NCBI GenBank assembly: GCA_028820635.1
Contig: JAPPIG010000118.1
Span: 1 to 64,000 of the forward strand
DNA length: 64,000 bases
DNA from: Candidatus Poribacteria bacterium
GTDB lineage: Bacteria; Poribacteria; WGA-4E; WGA-3G
Direction of reading: 5' to 3'
This document shows, piece after piece, positions 34,771 to 44,100 of the stretch (positions are counted from its first letter, which is position 1; every line of letters begins with the position of its first letter). The notes below the pieces were generated by a model. The model had not been told where the DNA came from. It did not search any database and saw only the letters and a program-made list of their open reading frames with translations. The position numbers were made by a program, and so were the translations under genes.

Positions 34771-36699
34771 TTACCTTGATGACAATCTACGGATGTTTCC
34801 ATCTCGAATCGTAACATTTTGTGTGTCACAGTACTCAAGAAAAGGCACAGCATATTTTCGCGAAGTTTGCGCCAGCTCACGAAACTCACCAACCGTTATT
34901 GTCCCATTTTCCCGGAGATAATTGGTCAATAATTCTTTTATCTCTTCAAAGACCTCTTTGTGGATAAAGAAATTATCAGCCGCTTTGATAAACTGCCCAA
35001 GGTTCAACAAGGCAAAAAACGTGGACTCAATTATTTGTGGTGTATATTCAGGAAGTAGTGTTTTCAGTTCATTTAGTCCGGGTGTATTAATTCCTGCATC
35101 TAAAAATAGTTTTTCAAGTGTTTCTTTAGCTGTCGACTCCTCTTCAGAGAATTGAATTTCATGTGAGGCTAATCGGAGTAAATTTCCATCTTTAACTATT
35201 TGCTTCGTTTTAATCAGTTCATTCGTGAGTTTTTCAAAACCTATCTCATCAAGTCCAAGTTCACGGCTTAATTGCGATGCGTTCTGTCCAGCGAGGAGCG
35301 GTTCTTTTTCGTGAAATTCTGATAACACCGTTAAAAGTCTCTCTGTAAGTTCTGCAGTACGCGCAGCATCTGAAACAAGAGGCGTTCTACCTGATGTATC
35401 CCATCGTACAATTTTTTCTTCGGATGCTAAGGTCTCCAATATGTTTCCGACTTCTGCTCGTGAATACGGCATATAATAATAGAGAAACGATTCGGCAACA
35501 CACAGTGAAGGGCTATTTTCTAATACGGCATTTACAACTTGTGTATCGTCCGCTTCTTCCCACTGTGCCAAGGTTGTGATGGTTTCTTGCGTAAAACGTT
35601 TATGTTTCGGAGCGAATGGGTTAATAACTTCCCCGCCACCGACAGTATGTTGTGCAGAAAAATCGCGCAAAATGATACGGTCACCTCTAAAAGTTAAAAT
35701 TGGCTGCTCTAAGCGAAGTTGGACTTGTACCCTGTCCCCAGGTAGGATTGCTTCGTCAACCAATAGAATCAACCGACAAAATATCTCGCGTGTCCCAAGA
35801 TAAGCACGAAAACGTCCCCAATGCTCAAGCATTCTCGGAAATGAGGATAAAACTTGCAGCGACACGTCAATATTATCGGTAACCTGTGAGTATTCAATAG
35901 GGCATAACACATCGCCACGTTGAATATTATTTGCAGTCGTGCCAGATAGATTAAGTGCAGTTCTTTGTCCAGCTTGGGCGACATCTGCATGTTCGTTATG
36001 CACCTGTATACCTCGGACCCGCACCACATCCCCTTGCGGTAGAATAACCATCCTTTGATCTCGATTTATAGAACCGCCAATGAGCGTACCTGTAACAACG
36101 ACTCCAAAACCTTGAACTGTAAAAACACGATCCACATATAGCCGCGGAATTCCATCATGTTCTTGTGCTTTCGTTGCTAAGTCAACTTGCTCCACAATCA
36201 TCTGCTTTAAGGCGTTGATGCCTTCACCAGTTATAGATGAAACGCTAACCGAAGGAATTCCTTCAAGCGATGTGCCGACCAGCATCTCTTGGGTCATTTC
36301 TGTTGCTTCTTCCAACTCTTCGCGGGTTGCTAAATCCGACTTTGTCATCACGATTATACCGTTTGAGATGCCGAGCAGATCTAAAATAGCCAAGTGTTCA
36401 AGCGTCTGTTCTTGCACACCTTCCTTGGCATCAACAACAAAAAGCACAATATCCATGCCGTAAGCACCAGACAACATGTGGCGGATGAATTTCTCGTGCC
36501 CGGGCACATCAACAATCCCAGCGCGTGAATTATCAGGGAGGTCAAAATACGCGAAGCCTAATTCAATTGATAAGCCCCGCTCGCGTTCCTCCTTGAGTCG
36601 ATCTGTTTCAATGCCGGTGAGTGTGCCAACCAGGGCAGTTTTTCCATGGTCAACATGCCCCGCTGTACCGATAATAAGGTGTCGTCTATCTTGATACAT
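34771..36699 (-). CDS. selB: Selenocysteine-specific elongation factor SelB
   Basis: A 642-residue translation GTPase. The G domain has GTAGHVDHGKTALVGTLTG (G1), DVPGHEKFIRHMLSGA (G3) and MTKSD (G4). EF-Tu-like domains 2 and 3 follow, then the C-terminal winged helices (about 380-642) that read the SECIS hairpin in mRNA. It delivers Sec-tRNA to UGA codons. tRNA-Sec follows directly. selA, selD and any selenoprotein gene are not recognised in the window. The ATG overlaps the stop of the first lepB gene by one base. Confidence 0.95.
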   Translation of the reverse strand: MYQDRRHLIIGTAGHVDHGKTALVGTLTGIETDRLKEERERGLSIELGFAYFDLPDNSRAGIVDVPGHEKFIRHMLSGAYGMDIVLFVVDAKEGVQEQTLEHLAILDLLGISNGIIVMTKSDLATREELEEATEMTQEMLVGTSLEGIPSVSVSSITGEGINALKQMIVEQVDLATKAQEHDGIPRLYVDRVFTVQGFGVVVTGTLIGGSINRDQRMVILPQGDVVRVRGIQVHNEHADVAQAGQRTALNLSGTTANNIQRGDVLCPIEYSQVTDNIDVSLQVLSSFPRMLEHWGRFRAYLGTREIFCRLILLVDEAILPGDRVQVQLRLEQPILTFRGDRIILRDFSAQHTVGGGEVINPFAPKHKRFTQETITTLAQWEEADDTQVVNAVLENSPSLCVAESFLYYYMPYSRAEVGNILETLASEEKIVRWDTSGRTPLVSDAARTAELTERLLTVLSEFHEKEPLLAGQNASQLSRELGLDEIGFEKLTNELIKTKQIVKDGNLLRLASHEIQFSEEESTAKETLEKLFLDAGINTPGLNELKTLLPEYTPQIIESTFFALLNLGQFIKAADNFFIHKEVFEEIKELLTNYLRENGTITVGEFRELAQTSRKYAVPFLEYCDTQNVTIRDGNIRRLSSR

Positions 36700-37508
36700 C
36701 AGTTGAATCCATGTTGTGAGTGAATCAGTTTACCGATTCGATTGAATCGTATATTGCCGATTATCTTCCACACCTCCCATATTTTTACATTCTCATTTTT
36801 ACACTCTACATGCCGATCCTTATCGTTGCAGAAAGACCAGTATACCATGAAGGCTTGTCCTTTGATCCTATCAACAGGTACAGGTCCCCAGGTGCGGCTA
36901 TCTTGACTATTATTACGGTTATCCCCTATCGCAAAAACGTGCCTTTTTGGGACGGTAAAAGGTTTCCCTTCAGGAAATTCTCGCTTAAATTGACTGTCTG
37001 TCTTGGTATAATCATGATATAATTCGTTTCCCCTCATATATTCTTGCATTTGCCGGAAGGGCGGAAAATCGTTCCGTCTCGAGAAATGCCCACCCACGTG
37101 CTTGGTGTAAGCACTATCATCAACCGCTTTACCGTTGACATATAGTGTTTTGCCTTCTGTGTGAACCGTATCACCTTCAATGGCTACAATACGCTTAATG
37201 AAATTACGATCTTCTTCATGAGGTGGAATAAAAACGAATACGTCTCCACGCGCAGGTTTATGAAAATCAAAAACTCTAATATCTGTCCCAGGAATTTTGA
37301 ATCCATAGATAAACTTGCATACCAGAATTCGGTCTCCGACAAGAAGCGTATCCTCCATGGAACCGGATGGTATTTTAAATGCTTCTACAACAAAGGGGCG
37401 TATAAACCCAAAAACAAGAATAAGTGCAACGACAATAACTTGGGTATATTCCCAGAAAACCGTTTTTCTAAATTTTTGCCATTTTGATAATTGAACATCA
37501 GTGCTCAT
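36699..37508 (-). CDS. lepB: Signal peptidase I, paralogue 1
   Basis: A 269-residue membrane serine protease. One N-terminal helix (about 19-37) is followed by the catalytic Ser in KIPSGSMEDTLLVGDRILV, catalytic Lys in RNFIKRIVAIEGD and box E GDNRNNSQDSRTWGPV. It removes signal peptides from exported proteins. It is the downstream member of a tandem pair. Compared with paralogue 2 it has a longer insert near residue 145 and a basic C-terminal tail. No good ribosome-binding site precedes the ATG. It overlaps selB by one base. Confidence 0.93.
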   Translation of the reverse strand: MSTDVQLSKWQKFRKTVFWEYTQVIVVALILVFGFIRPFVVEAFKIPSGSMEDTLLVGDRILVCKFIYGFKIPGTDIRVFDFHKPARGDVFVFIPPHEEDRNFIKRIVAIEGDTVHTEGKTLYVNGKAVDDSAYTKHVGGHFSRRNDFPPFRQMQEYMRGNELYHDYTKTDSQFKREFPEGKPFTVPKRHVFAIGDNRNNSQDSRTWGPVPVDRIKGQAFMVYWSFCNDKDRHVECKNENVKIWEVWKIIGNIRFNRIGKLIHSQHGFN

Positions 37509-37588
37509 GAAGTTTGAAAACCGCTGTAATAAAACGGTATCCCTTTCTTTTAGATGATTATATTTTTTGAATTAGATTTTTCAAATCT

Positions 37589-38341
37589 TTAACGGATGCG
37601 TTTACCGATACGATTTAAACGTATATTGCTGGCTATCTTCCATACCTCCCACAATTTTAGAGGTCGGTTATCAATTGACCACATAATCATAAATGCCTGT
37701 CCTTTTATATCATCAACATCCACAGGTCCCCACGCGCGGCTATCACTACTTTGGTCACGGTTGTCTCCCATCGCAAAGACCATGCCTTTCGGAACCGTGA
37801 AAGGTTTACCTTCCGGAAATTTGTGTCTGAACCGACTTTGCGGCAAGGTAAAATCGGTATATGTTTCATCTTGAGGAAGATATTCAGGATTTCGGAATGG
37901 CGGAAAATCTTCTCTAAAACTACTATAGGGTAGGTGTTTCGTGTAACTTTGCTCGTCAACCTGCCGACCATTTACGTAGAGTTTTTCGCCTTCGGTATAA
38001 ACGGTATCCCCTTCTACAGCAACAATCCGCTTAATGAAATTACGTTCATCATGCGGTGGAATGAAAACAAAAATGTCCCCACGGGCGGGTTTGTGAAAAT
38101 CAAAAACCTTGATATCTGTGCTGGGAATTTTAAACCCGTACATAAACTTACAAACCAAAACCCGATCACCGATGAGGAGCGTGTCTTCCATTGAACCAGA
38201 CGAAATTAAATAAGCATCAACTATAAATGGACGAAAGAATCCAAAAACGAAAATAAGCGTAAATATAATACCTTTAAATTGTTGCACTCTGGACAATTTG
38301 GACTGGGTTGACTGAGTTTCATTGTGTAATTTATGTTTCAT
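37589..38341 (-). CDS. lepB: Signal peptidase I, paralogue 2
   Basis: A 250-residue second signal peptidase, 80 bases upstream of paralogue 1. Catalytic Ser lies in ISSGSMEDTLLIGDRVLV, Lys in RNFIKRIVAVEGD, and box E is MGDNRDQSSDSRAWGPV. The serine is preceded by SS rather than the usual PS, next to the substrate pocket, so cleavage preference might differ from paralogue 1 (inference). It has one N-terminal helix near residues 23-41. No clear Shine-Dalgarno is visible. Confidence 0.92.
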   Translation of the reverse strand: MKHKLHNETQSTQSKLSRVQQFKGIIFTLIFVFGFFRPFIVDAYLISSGSMEDTLLIGDRVLVCKFMYGFKIPSTDIKVFDFHKPARGDIFVFIPPHDERNFIKRIVAVEGDTVYTEGEKLYVNGRQVDEQSYTKHLPYSSFREDFPPFRNPEYLPQDETYTDFTLPQSRFRHKFPEGKPFTVPKGMVFAMGDNRDQSSDSRAWGPVDVDDIKGQAFMIMWSIDNRPLKLWEVWKIASNIRLNRIGKRIR

Positions 38342-38369
38342 AATGAATATATGATCTTTGTATCCTTCT

Positions 38370-39824
38370 TTAATAGATTGAAGCGATACGCTGTTTACGT
38401 TTTAAGTCTGCCCACTTTACCAATTGTTTTCCACGATGTGATACAGAACGTGGTTCTTGCTCTTTGTTTTCTTGCTGATTATTTTCTTCAAGTTCAGTTG
38501 GTTCTTCTTCAATTGGTTCCTGATCTTCTGGGTCACGTACACCCATTCCAGCAGCCGGACTATTTGGCTGAAGAGCATAATCACCAGCCTTTGCATTTAC
38601 AAACAGAGGATCAGCATCAATGTTGTCCTCATATCTAAATAATCTCCCATCAGGTTTACGTTCAATTCCATCAAGTCCATCTTTAATATTGCACGACTTA
38701 ATGGTTAGAATTCCCCATGCAAATACTTCAGCATGTGTTCCATCAGATGTATTGTCCCATACGATCGAATTGGTCATGTTAAGATGGCCTCGGTCAGTGA
38801 CATAAATGCCACCACCCTTGTTTCCTGCAGAGTTTTGTGTAATTGTACAATGCTTGACAAATGCATCGCCAAATCTTGTGAGATCCCAAATCCCTCCTCC
38901 ATTCTTCAAAGCAGTATTGTTTGCAATTACACAGTCCGTGGCATATAATGACGAAGTTGGACTGCAGAATACACCACCACCATCTTCCGCTGTATTCTTA
39001 TCTATAATTGAATTTTTAATTCTTATTCGAGAATATTCGCTACATTTTAAACCACCGCCAGAATTCTGGGTAATTCGGCTATCTGTTATTTCCGCTGAGG
39101 TAAAAGAAATGACACTTATACCTCGACCACCGTTTTTCGAAATAGTGCAATTAATTATAATTGCACCATCGTCCAGGCAGGAAATCCCGATACCAGTATT
39201 GTTAGAAATTGTACAATTCTTTATAGTCGGTCTCTTAATAAAGGTTTCTTCCATATTAATACCATCCTGGATAAATCCATCCCGAATATCACTAATAAGG
39301 ACATCAATTCCACTAATGGCTACACCTACACCAATATTATGTGAGATTATACTGTCTAATATGATTAGATCGGAATTGATACAATGAATCCCAAGTGTCA
39401 GATTATCCTTAACCACACAATTTTTAATCGTAGGTGAGGCAGAAACAAGAGTGATTGATCCACCAAATTGATGCGATCCGTTGGTAATAGTAAATCCATC
39501 TAATACCGATTCGTTTGTCTCCCCATTGTGAAAATAAAATGCTCTGGTTTCATGTAGTTTTTCACAGTCTATAGCTGTTGCATCTGCGCCATTTTTCGAT
39601 TTAAGGGTAATCCTTTTTCCCTTAAAATCAATGTTCACGTTTCCTTCGCCTTTATAGATACCATCATTTACCAAAACAGTATCGCCGTTTTGTGCTATAT
39701 CAATACCAGTTTGAATCGTAGGTTGATCTGCAGGAACATGAATCGTAGCAGCATAAGTAAGTGGACTTATAAGAGAAATACATACAATGAGCGTTAAATT
39801 GAAGGGTATCCTAATTTGTATCAT
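38370..39824 (-). CDS. Right-handed parallel beta-helix protein, paralogue 1
   Basis: A 484-residue exported protein with a signal peptide (1 to about 25). The N-terminal block TIHVPADQPTIQTGIDIAQN begins many secreted beta-helix proteins. Repeated coils with N-C-x-I or N-C-T-I and G-G-G-I strands follow (about 90-400), as in pectate-lyase-like and NosD-type helices. The last 50 residues are Glu/Gln-rich and end near KQLVKWADLKRKQR. No catalytic residues of a polysaccharide lyase are obvious. It is probably a surface or periplasmic carbohydrate-binding protein. A close paralogue is adjacent. Confidence 0.8.
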   Translation of the reverse strand: MIQIRIPFNLTLIVCISLISPLTYAATIHVPADQPTIQTGIDIAQNGDTVLVNDGIYKGEGNVNIDFKGKRITLKSKNGADATAIDCEKLHETRAFYFHNGETNESVLDGFTITNGSHQFGGSITLVSASPTIKNCVVKDNLTLGIHCINSDLIILDSIISHNIGVGVAISGIDVLISDIRDGFIQDGINMEETFIKRPTIKNCTISNNTGIGISCLDDGAIIINCTISKNGGRGISVISFTSAEITDSRITQNSGGGLKCSEYSRIRIKNSIIDKNTAEDGGGVFCSPTSSLYATDCVIANNTALKNGGGIWDLTRFGDAFVKHCTITQNSAGNKGGGIYVTDRGHLNMTNSIVWDNTSDGTHAEVFAWGILTIKSCNIKDGLDGIERKPDGRLFRYEDNIDADPLFVNAKAGDYALQPNSPAAGMGVRDPEDQEPIEEEPTELEENNQQENKEQEPRSVSHRGKQLVKWADLKRKQRIASIY

Positions 39825-39986
39825 GTTTGTCCTCCATAAGGGCTGATAAACTCTGCTGTTTTGCTACTAAAACTACGAGATAAACTATGTCCAAGTGTAT
39901 AAAAAACACTCACAATAACCCAAGTTTCGACATAAAAGTTATAGGTATTTCTACTAATGTTTCTGACTAAAAAGTTGTAATGGAAA

Positions 39987-41378
39987 CTATTTGCGTTTTA
40001 AATCTGCCCACTTCACCAATCGTTTTCCATGTTGTGATACAGCGAATGGACCAGTCTGAAAAGCTCGTTCACGTACGCCCATTCCCGCCGCTGGACTATT
40101 AGGCTTAAGGCGAAAATTGCCAGAGTCAGCATCAACAAACAGAGGATCAGCATCTATGTTGTCTTCATAGATAAACTTGTCCCCATCCGCAACCAACAGT
40201 TCAATCCCGTCAAGCCCACCACCAATATCACATGATTTAATGACTATACCCCTACCCAGAACGTAAACTTCAGCGTGCGCCTCATTAGCTGAATTTCCCC
40301 AAACTATTGAATCGGTTAAGTTGAAACGATTTCTGCGGTTAATAGGATCTCTGTGGACAGTAGCAGAAATTCCGCCACCATCCTCACCTGCTGTGTTTTT
40401 CGTAATTGTACAATGCGTGATGTTTACCCCTCCTAATATCGCTGTAGCCAGAATCCCTCCACCAATATATGTTGCATTATTATGTGCAATTAAACAGTCA
40501 GAAACCCAAATCTCTGAGTCATAACTACAAGAAATTCCGCCACCACTTCTAGCTGTATTCCGTACTATGATTGAATTCTCAATTTTCAAAACAGAATTCA
40601 TCCAAGCTTCTAAGCCGCCACCAGCATTGTGTTCGATACGACAATTGGTGATAGGATTTTTTGTGAGTGGGGCATAAGTGTAAAGAATACCGCGATGACT
40701 GTTGTGAGAAACAGCACAATTATCAATAATAGGATTTACATCGCTCATACAGTATATTCCATGACCTGTATTCTCAGCAATCGTGCTATTTTTAAGGGTG
40801 GGTTGTGTTAGAGTGTCTTTCAAAATAACTCCCTTATGTTCAGAATTTCCTATTATGAAAATACCACCTCCAAAATTGGGTGTAATTCTGCAGTCAGTTA
40901 TGATTGGATCGGAATTAATACATTCAATTCCACCGCCACTACCGGGTATAGATTGGTTGCTGTCAATCACACAATTTTTAATTGTTGGTGAGGAAGTAGT
41001 AAGGTAGATTCCACCACCAAATTTTTGATTCCCATTTTTGATTGTAAACCCATCTAACACTGATGCGTCAGTTTCTTCATTTTGAAAGATAAATCCTCTG
41101 GTTTCAAGCTTTTTCTCACAGTCAATAATCGTTTTCTCAGCGCCATTGCGAGATTTTACTATTATCCTTTTACCCTTAAAATCAATGTTCACGTTTCCTT
41201 CACCTTTATAGATACCATCATCTACCAAAACAGTATCACCATTTTGTGCTATATCAATACCAGCTTGAATTGTCGGTTGATCTGCAGGAACATGAATCGT
41301 AGCTGCAAATGCAAGAGGACTTAAAGAAAAAAGAAGAGCAATAAATGCCAAATTAGTGTACATTCTAATCTGTTTCAT
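39987..41378 (-). CDS. Right-handed parallel beta-helix protein, paralogue 2
   Basis: A 463-residue exported sister of the 38370-39824 product with the same start (TIHVPADQPTIQAGIDIAQN), similar helix coils and the same ending (HGKRLVKWADLKRK) but without the long Glu/Gln linker. The shared KWADLKRK end suggests a conserved sorting or interaction tail (inference). It has a signal peptide near residues 1-26. The pair lies upstream of lepB paralogue 2 on the same strand. Confidence 0.8.
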   Translation of the reverse strand: MKQIRMYTNLAFIALLFSLSPLAFAATIHVPADQPTIQAGIDIAQNGDTVLVDDGIYKGEGNVNIDFKGKRIIVKSRNGAEKTIIDCEKKLETRGFIFQNEETDASVLDGFTIKNGNQKFGGGIYLTTSSPTIKNCVIDSNQSIPGSGGGIECINSDPIITDCRITPNFGGGIFIIGNSEHKGVILKDTLTQPTLKNSTIAENTGHGIYCMSDVNPIIDNCAVSHNSHRGILYTYAPLTKNPITNCRIEHNAGGGLEAWMNSVLKIENSIIVRNTARSGGGISCSYDSEIWVSDCLIAHNNATYIGGGILATAILGGVNITHCTITKNTAGEDGGGISATVHRDPINRRNRFNLTDSIVWGNSANEAHAEVYVLGRGIVIKSCDIGGGLDGIELLVADGDKFIYEDNIDADPLFVDADSGNFRLKPNSPAAGMGVRERAFQTGPFAVSQHGKRLVKWADLKRK

Positions 41379-41429
41379 ATCTTTTCTCCCACGGATAGGT
41401 ATAACCCTACTGTTCTTACATGTTTTGTA

Positions 41430-43235
41430 TTATTCATCAGTTGCGAGCATTGCAGTGAATGCTTCTTGGGGGACATCAACGCTGCCAATCTGCTTGAGTC
41501 GTTTTTTACCTTCCTTCTGCCTTTCTAACAATTTACGTTTTCGGGTTATATCACCACCGTAACATTTTGCAGTCACGTTTTTCCGAAGTGCTCTGACTGA
41601 CTCACGTGCTACAATTTTGTTGCCTATCGCTGCCTGAATAGGTATCTCAAACATCTGCCGAGGAATCAACTCCTTCAATTTACTCACCAAACTTTTTCCA
41701 CGTGTCTCCGCCATTGTGCGAGGTAAAATAGTAGAGAGTGCATCTACCGGTTTCTCATTTAGCAAAACATCTAACTTTACAAGATCCTCTGTTTTGTATT
41801 CACCTATATCGTATTCAAGTGAAGCATATCCACGCGTGAGCGATTTAAGTTTTGGGAAAAAGTCCATCAACATCTCACTTAGCGGGAGTTCATAAAGCAG
41901 CTGCACACGCGCAGTATCTAATTGGTTCATCCGTTTATATATACCCCGCCGCTTCTGACAAAGTTCCATCGCATTTCCGATATACTCTCGTGGGACAATT
42001 ATATCTATATTGACATACGGCTCCTCAATTCGTTCGATATGCTGAATTTCAGGGAGATGGGCAGGATTGTCTACTAATACAGGCTCACCCGATTTCAAAT
42101 AGACCTTATACATGACACTGGGGGCAGTGCGGACAAGTGAAAGTTCAAATTCACGTTCAAGTCGTTCATGAATTATCTCCATGTGGAGTAAACCTAAAAA
42201 CCCGCACCTAAATCCAAAACCGAGTGCAACAGATGTCTCTGGCTCATAAGTGAAAGAAGCATCATTGAGACGAAGTTTCTCCAATGCCTCTCGTAGTGCC
42301 TGGAATTGGTTCGTGTCCGCAGGATAGAGTCCACTAAATACGAGCGGTTTTATCTCTTGATATCCGGGGAGTGGTTCCAATGTCGGGTGCAAGTGATGTG
42401 TAATCGTATCGCCAATCTTGGCATGGTCTATTTCTCGAATCCCTGCAATGAGATATCCGACTGCCCCTGTTTGGAGTTCAGTTGTGGGTTGCATCTGAGG
42501 CGTAAAAATGCCGACCTCTTCAACTTCGTAGGAACGTTTCGTCTGCATCAGTTGAATCTTATCTCCTGGTGTCACACTCCCATCAAATATACGGGTATAC
42601 ATAATTACACCGCGATAGTTATTATATACTGAATCGAGCACAAGTGCTTTTAGAGGGGCATTGGATTCGCCGACAGGTGCTGGAATTCGGTTGACAATCG
42701 CCTCTAATATTGCAGGAATTCCGATACCGGCTTTTGCACTTACAAGGAGTGCATCATCAGCGGGGATGCCGACTACCTCTTCAATCTGCCGTTTGACTTC
42801 ATCAGGCTGTGCTGCAGGGAGATCAATTTTATTGATAACAGGGATAATTTCAAGTTCGCTTTCAATCGCAAGATACGCGTTCGCCAAGGTTTGCGCTTCA
42901 ACACCTTGCGCGGCATCAACAATTAAAATTACACCTTCGCATGCAGCAAGGCTTCGAGATACTTCATAGGTAAAATCAACATGTCCGGGGGTATCAATCA
43001 GGTTGAGTTCGTATAGGTTTTCATCTTCAGCACGATATTTCAGTTTAACTGCGGTGGCTTTGATCGTGATACCGCGTTCACGTTCAAGGTCCATCAAATC
43101 AAGCACCTGTTCTCGCATCTCTCGCTCAGCAAGTGTGTTTGTATGCTCTAAGAGTCGGTCACTGAGTGTGCTTTTCCCGTGGTCAATATGTCCTAAAATA
43201 CAGAAGTTACGTATGTTTTGAAGTTCGGTTGACAT
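41430..43235 (-). CDS. lepA: Elongation factor 4 (LepA)
   Basis: A 601-residue ribosome-bound GTPase. G1 is [18 protein letters not shown], the switch region holds [13 protein letters not shown]3 is [12 protein letters not shown] and G4 is NKIDLP. The LepA-specific C-terminal domain ends with [20 protein letters not shown], the diagnostic block. It acts in ribosome biogenesis or back-translocation under stress. In many bacteria lepA precedes lepB; here the two lepB genes lie downstream but are separated by the beta-helix pair, as if these were inserted into an ancestral lepA-lepB order. Confidence 0.96.
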   Translation of the reverse strand: MSTELQNIRNFCILGHIDHGKSTLSDRLLEHTNTLAEREMREQVLDLMDLERERGITIKATAVKLKYRAEDENLYELNLIDTPGHVDFTYEVSRSLAACEGVILIVDAAQGVEAQTLANAYLAIESELEIIPVINKIDLPAAQPDEVKRQIEEVVGIPADDALLVSAKAGIGIPAILEAIVNRIPAPVGESNAPLKALVLDSVYNNYRGVIMYTRIFDGSVTPGDKIQLMQTKRSYEVEEVGIFTPQMQPTTELQTGAVGYLIAGIREIDHAKIGDTITHHLHPTLEPLPGYQEIKPLVFSGLYPADTNQFQALREALEKLRLNDASFTYEPETSVALGFGFRCGFLGLLHMEIIHERLEREFELSLVRTAPSVMYKVYLKSGEPVLVDNPAHLPEIQHIERIEEPYVNIDIIVPREYIGNAMELCQKRRGIYKRMNQLDTARVQLLYELPLSEMLMDFFPKLKSLTRGYASLEYDIGEYKTEDLVKLDVLLNEKPVDALSTILPRTMAETRGKSLVSKLKELIPRQMFEIPIQAAIGNKIVARESVRALRKNVTAKCYGGDITRKRKLLERQKEGKKRLKQIGSVDVPQEAFTAMLATDE

Positions 43236-43342
43236 GATGTAAATAGTATATCACAATTTTGGTCAATTTAGCAAAAAATTGTAAGGGCGTATCTCATAGT
43301 AAAGGATTTGTTTTCGCATTCTTGTCAACACAATATCAAAAC

Positions 43343-43370
43343 AAAGAGACGCAACAACTTGCGCCTCTTT
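43343..43370 (-). terminator. Terminator-like hairpin after the DUF1080 gene
   Basis: aaagagacgcaa and ttgcgcctcttt pair with one mismatch around caac. On the minus strand it is followed by TGTTTTG and lies about 75 bases beyond the DUF1080 stop codon, before lepA. Confidence 0.5.
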
Positions 43371-43445
43371 TCTAATCGATTTCAGTTGTCTGAATAAGGA
43401 TTTCCAGGATGAGTTGGATTTCGCTTCAATCTACCAACGGACGCA

Positions 43446-44048
43446 CTACAAAGGCTTAACTTTAATATTTCGGAACCAAAGTTTCCCACCATGATCTTGA
43501 AGACCGATATGTCCCTTCCGCGGAAAGTCCTTCAGCGCAATGCCAAATTTATTCCTGCTGCCATCAGGATTCTTGTGTGGTGTATCCCACAGATCCAAAT
43601 CGGCGCGCACGATTTCTTCACCGTTCATCTCTACTGCGACGATGCTGCCGTCACAAGTGATTATCATCTCATTCCACTCACCTGCAGGTTTGCAAACATT
43701 TCGGGTCGGTTCAAGTGCATCGTAGAGTGAGCCACAGCAGTGTTTCGTAGCAGGTTCTTTACCGTGCGTATCTAAAATCTGAATCTCAAGCCCTGTTTGC
43801 ACAGGGCGTTGCAGGTCTTCCCATCGAATGAAAACACCGCTATTGACATTCGGTTCACTCATATACTCTAACGATAAAACAAAATTGTCAAATTGTTCTT
43901 CTGAATAGAGCATCTGACCACCTTTAACGGTACATAGAATAGCACCATCATCAACGATCCATCCTTCGTCTTTTCCGGTGGCACCCCAACCGGTTAATGT
44001 TTCGCCATCAAAGAGAGATTTCCAACCATCAGCTTGTTCTTTTGCCAT
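43446..44048 (-). CDS. DUF1080 (3-keto-disaccharide hydrolase) family protein
   Basis: A 200-residue jelly-roll protein. The family start WKSLFDGETLTGWGA and later SGVFIRWEDLQRPVQTGLEIQ, AGEWNEMIITCDG and GHIGLQDHGGKLWFRNI are all present. Members hydrolyse 3-keto-glucosides or bind sugars, and are abundant in planctomycete- and poribacteria-like genomes. There is no signal peptide, so it is cytoplasmic, unlike many relatives. ATG 44048 has AAAGGAAA upstream; the in-frame TTG at 44066 is less likely. It lies 52 bases downstream of the phosphonoacetate-hydrolase-like gene. Confidence 0.88.
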   Translation of the reverse strand: MAKEQADGWKSLFDGETLTGWGATGKDEGWIVDDGAILCTVKGGQMLYSEEQFDNFVLSLEYMSEPNVNSGVFIRWEDLQRPVQTGLEIQILDTHGKEPATKHCCGSLYDALEPTRNVCKPAGEWNEMIITCDGSIVAVEMNGEEIVRADLDLWDTPHKNPDGSRNKFGIALKDFPRKGHIGLQDHGGKLWFRNIKVKPL

Positions 44049-44100
44049 CAATATTTCCTTTCTCAAGACGATTTACGATAACCGTCCAAATGCGATTCAA

